This document shows positions 5,181 through 7,248 of a stretch of DNA of 7,248 nucleotides, piece after piece (within the stretch, counting starts at the first letter, position 1; every line of letters starts with the position of its first letter). Position numbers and translations under genes: made by a program. The notes beneath the pieces were generated by a model. That model saw only the letters and a program-made list of their open reading frames with translations. It was not told the DNA's origin and made no database searches. This DNA is from Bacteroidota bacterium (lineage in GTDB: Bacteria > Bacteroidota > Bacteroidia > Chitinophagales > Chitinophagaceae): the NCBI GenBank assembly GCA_028876035.1, contig JAGWTK010000195.1, forward strand, positions 1 to 7,248, in the 5' to 3' direction.

Positions 5181-6083
5181 TTACCGGCCCTGCATGTATT
5201 GATAAACGGCCAGCGATACTTTTGCCATCGCTTCAATGGACGATGAACGGTCGGCGAGGTTCTTCGACAAAATCACCAGCACGTATTTTCTACCGTCGGG
5301 CAGGAAAACAATGCCACTGTCGTGCTGCACCCCTGTGATAAAACCTGTTTTATGCGCCACTTTTACATCTGCTGGCAACTTCGCAGGGATTACTTCATTG
5401 AACTTTTGATCCAACAATATTTTTACCATGGCATCGCAGGCTTCCGGATTGATAAAACTTCGCTTGCCCAACTGTTCGAATAACAAGCAAAGATCAAATG
5501 CCGTCACTGTATTGTTTAATCCTTTCGCATAAGCTTTGTCGTCTTCTACGCCGCGCAACACCTTGAGTTCCCTGGCACCCAGCTGCTGCATCGTGTTCAT
5601 TACGTTAGCAGCTCCCACTTTTTCTATAATAATATTCGTAGCAAGGTTACTGCTGTAAATGATCATCTGGTAAAGCAGATCGTACACGGTCGCTTTCTGC
5701 CCGATGCGCTGGTACAGACTGTATTCGCTGTCATCAGCCGAATCAAGCATAAACTTACTCCCGTCTGCAATACTGGTGAATTCATTCACGATGGCGATGG
5801 AGTCTGATAGTTTGAACCTGCCTTCTTCCGCCTGCCGGTAGGCTTCCATCAATACCGGTGTTTTCATGGTGCTGGCAGCGTGGAAGGAGAGATGCGGATT
5901 GAAGTACAGGGTATCGCCGGTCTGGAGGTCCCGGAAGGCGAGGGCAAAATCGCCTTGCTGACTGCCGAACAAGGCCATCACCTCGTTGCGTAGCCCGCTA
6001 AGGCGGCTGTTTTGCGCTGTCAGGGCAGTTGTTCCAATGGTCATAAGCAGCAGTAAACCCAGGGCTTTGGTGATGCGCGTCAT
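5181..6083 (-). CDS. Class A beta-lactamase-fold serine hydrolase, exported
   Basis: The protein has 300 residues from the ATG at 6083. The N-terminus MTRITKALGLLLLMTIG followed by TTALTAQ is a Sec signal peptide with likely cleavage after A23, so it acts in the periplasm. The penicillin-recognising fold motifs are present in order: S71-T-M-K74 (nucleophile and general base), S144-S-N146 (the SDN-like triad) and K245-T-G247. In place of the class A omega loop ExxLN there is a GVEDDKAYAKGLNNTVTA segment (178-195) with E180, a pattern of the broader beta-lactamase2 group of uncharacterised hydrolases. Activity on beta-lactams is therefore possible but not shown. An upstream ATG at 6149 would add 22 charged residues before the signal and overlap the mutS2 promoter region, so it is rejected. 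It is divergent from mutS2 and followed by DUF1569. Confidence 0.92.
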   Translation of the reverse strand: MTRITKALGLLLLMTIGTTALTAQNSRLSGLRNEVMALFGSQQGDFALAFRDLQTGDTLYFNPHLSFHAASTMKTPVLMEAYRQAEEGRFKLSDSIAIVNEFTSIADGSKFMLDSADDSEYSLYQRIGQKATVYDLLYQMIIYSSNLATNIIIEKVGAANVMNTMQQLGARELKVLRGVEDDKAYAKGLNNTVTAFDLCLLFEQLGKRSFINPEACDAMVKILLDQKFNEVIPAKLPADVKVAHKTGFITGVQHDSGIVFLPDGRKYVLVILSKNLADRSSSIEAMAKVSLAVYQYMQGR

Positions 6084-6102
6084 TGTTCTAAGATACTGTT
6101 TT

Positions 6103-6138
6103 TTGAGAGGGGAAAACTCCCGAAAGGCCCTACCTTTG
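6103..6138 (+). promoter_or_regulatory. Candidate promoter of mutS2
   Basis: TACCTTTG at 6131-6138 matches the Bacteroidota -7 consensus TAnnTTTG exactly. A TTG at 6103-6105 could be the -33 box, but the 25-nt spacing is longer than the usual 19-21. The expected start near 6145 would give a leader of about 25 nt containing the GGAGG at 6163-6167. Motifs are seen; activity is inferred. Confidence 0.45.
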
Positions 6139-6169
6139 CGCTTTTGCAAAGAAAAGGCAGACGGAGGCT

Positions 6170-7248
6170 ATGATTAAATTTTTCCCGGAATCGGCATTGG
6201 TGCAACTGGAATTTGAGAAGATCAAGGGCTTACTGGGCGCCTTGTGCAAGACCGACTATGGCAAGGAGAAAGCCGCCAGCCTGCGCATCCATACGCGCAA
6301 AGAATACATCGACCTGGAGCTGCAACAAACGCATGAATTCAAGCTGATTCTTCAGACCGCCCAATATTTTCCGGGCGATTATCCCCTCAACCTCGGTCGT
6401 GAATTGAAATTACTGGGGATCCCCGGTGCTGTACTGACCGGTGAAGATTTTATGCATATCCGCCGCCTGGCAGATACATTGCAGCAGATATTCCGCTGGT
6501 TCGACCCCGAGAAACGCAGCGCCTACCCTGCACTCACCCGCGTTATCGAAGAAACCTACTACGAAAAAGCAATCATCGCCTGTATTGATGAAGTACTCGA
6601 CGAAAACGGTCATGTAAAAGACAATGCCAGCGAGGCACTGATGGCCATCCGCATGAGTTTGTACCGTAAAAGAAACGAGCTGCGGAAAGTCTTCGATCGG
6701 GTCTTATCGAAACTGAACAAAGCCGGGTATGTAGCCGACATTGAAGAATCTTTTCTCAATGGCCGGAGGGTAGTGGCTTTGTATGCAGAACAGAAACGAC
6801 AGGTGAAAGGTATACTCCATGGGGAAAGTGACACGAGGCGAACTGCCTTTGTAGAACCGGAGGAAACCATTGAGCTGAACAACGAAGTCTTTTCGCTCGA
6901 GAACGAAGAAAAGAAAGAAGTGTACCGCATTCTGCGCGAACTGACCAGCCGCTTATCGGTGTATGCCGCGCTGCTCAAAACCTACCACAATATCCTGGGT
7001 GAATTCGATTTTATTTACGGCAAGGCAAAACTTGCAGCTGATGTGAATGGCAATCTTCCACAGGTAGTCGACCGCGCCCTGGTACAACTGGTACAGGCCC
7101 ATCACCCGCTGCTGTATCTCTATAACCAGCGCGATAAAAAGCCCACGATACCAACTAATATCGCCCTCGATGAAAAGAACCGGATTCTTGTCGTATCGGG
7201 CCCCAATGCAGGCGGTAAAACGGTTACCTTAAAAACGGTTGGGTTGCT
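6170..7248 (+). CDS. mutS2: Endonuclease MutS2, N-terminal part (cut by window edge)
   Basis: The first 359 codons are in the window; full-length homologues have roughly 780-820 residues. MutS2 is a MutS-like ATPase that acts on branched DNA to limit recombination; in some bacteria it also acts on collided ribosomes. It lacks the mismatch-recognition domain of MutS. The visible part has the N-terminal segment (FFPESALVQLEFEKIKGLL, 4-22), the core and clamp helices including LHGESDTRRTAFVEPEETI (216-234), and the Walker A motif GPNAGGKT at 344-351, followed by VTLKTVGL to the edge. The Walker B motif and Smr nuclease domain would lie beyond. The start ATG at 6170 is preceded by GGAGG (6163-6167), a strong Shine-Dalgarno for this phylum, with an unusually short 2-nt spacing. 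It is divergent from the hydrolase gene. Confidence 0.95.
   Translation, partial: MIKFFPESALVQLEFEKIKGLLGALCKTDYGKEKAASLRIHTRKEYIDLELQQTHEFKLILQTAQYFPGDYPLNLGRELKLLGIPGAVLTGEDFMHIRRLADTLQQIFRWFDPEKRSAYPALTRVIEETYYEKAIIACIDEVLDENGHVKDNASEALMAIRMSLYRKRNELRKVFDRVLSKLNKAGYVADIEESFLNGRRVVALYAEQKRQVKGILHGESDTRRTAFVEPEETIELNNEVFSLENEEKKEVYRILRELTSRLSVYAALLKTYHNILGEFDFIYGKAKLAADVNGNLPQVVDRALVQLVQAHHPLLYLYNQRDKKPTIPTNIALDEKNRILVVSGPNAGGKTVTLKTVGL

Noticed and set aside
6084..6149. 22-codon N-terminal extension of the serine hydrolase
   Set aside because: It places charged residues before a clear signal peptide and overlaps the mutS2 promoter motifs.

Overview
The window looks like chromosomal DNA from a member of the Bacteroidota, most likely Chitinophagaceae or a close relative. 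This rests on protein style (rhomboid with a Bacteroidota-type C-terminal tail, a BFN/DUF151 nuclease fused to a UVR tail, a DUF1569 protein, a lipoprotein-type MsrA), mostly weak Shine-Dalgarno sequences, and several upstream matches to the Bacteroidota sigma factor -7 box TAnnTTTG. The taxonomic call is inference from sequence character, not from a database search.

Layout: 1-331 is non-coding and rich in short-period repeats. On the minus strand follow a rhomboid protease (332-1150), ispE (1211-2029) and a bifunctional-nuclease-family gene (2054-2647). The last two are 24 nt apart and probably form an operon read nuclease then ispE. The rhomboid gene has its own candidate promoter. A clear intrinsic terminator (2770-2800) separates this group from a lipoprotein MsrA gene (2831-3505, minus). 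Divergent from msrA is a PPC/DUF296 protein with a lipoprotein-like signal (3661-4146, plus). A 520-nt non-coding region (4147-4668) follows, again full of 7-nt-period repeats. Then come a DUF1569 (DinB-like) gene and a class A beta-lactamase-fold serine hydrolase, both minus. mutS2 diverges from the hydrolase and runs off the right edge just after its Walker A motif.

Functionally this is mostly housekeeping: isoprenoid precursor synthesis (IspE), oxidative protein repair (MsrA), intramembrane proteolysis (rhomboid), DNA or ribosome transactions (MutS2), and a periplasmic serine hydrolase. I see no phage, transposase, CRISPR, toxin-antitoxin or defence cassette, and no RNA gene.

The part that standard annotation does not explain is in the two long gene-free stretches. 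They share a roughly 75-100 nt element, 87% identical by hand alignment with a 22-nt perfect core. The copies are inverted about 4 kb apart, but each lies just past the 3' end of the flanking gene in the same relative orientation. Around both copies are several independent runs of degenerate heptamers with strict 7-nt phasing, one of which runs through the stop codon of the DUF296 gene. This is the best candidate here for an undescribed genomic element.
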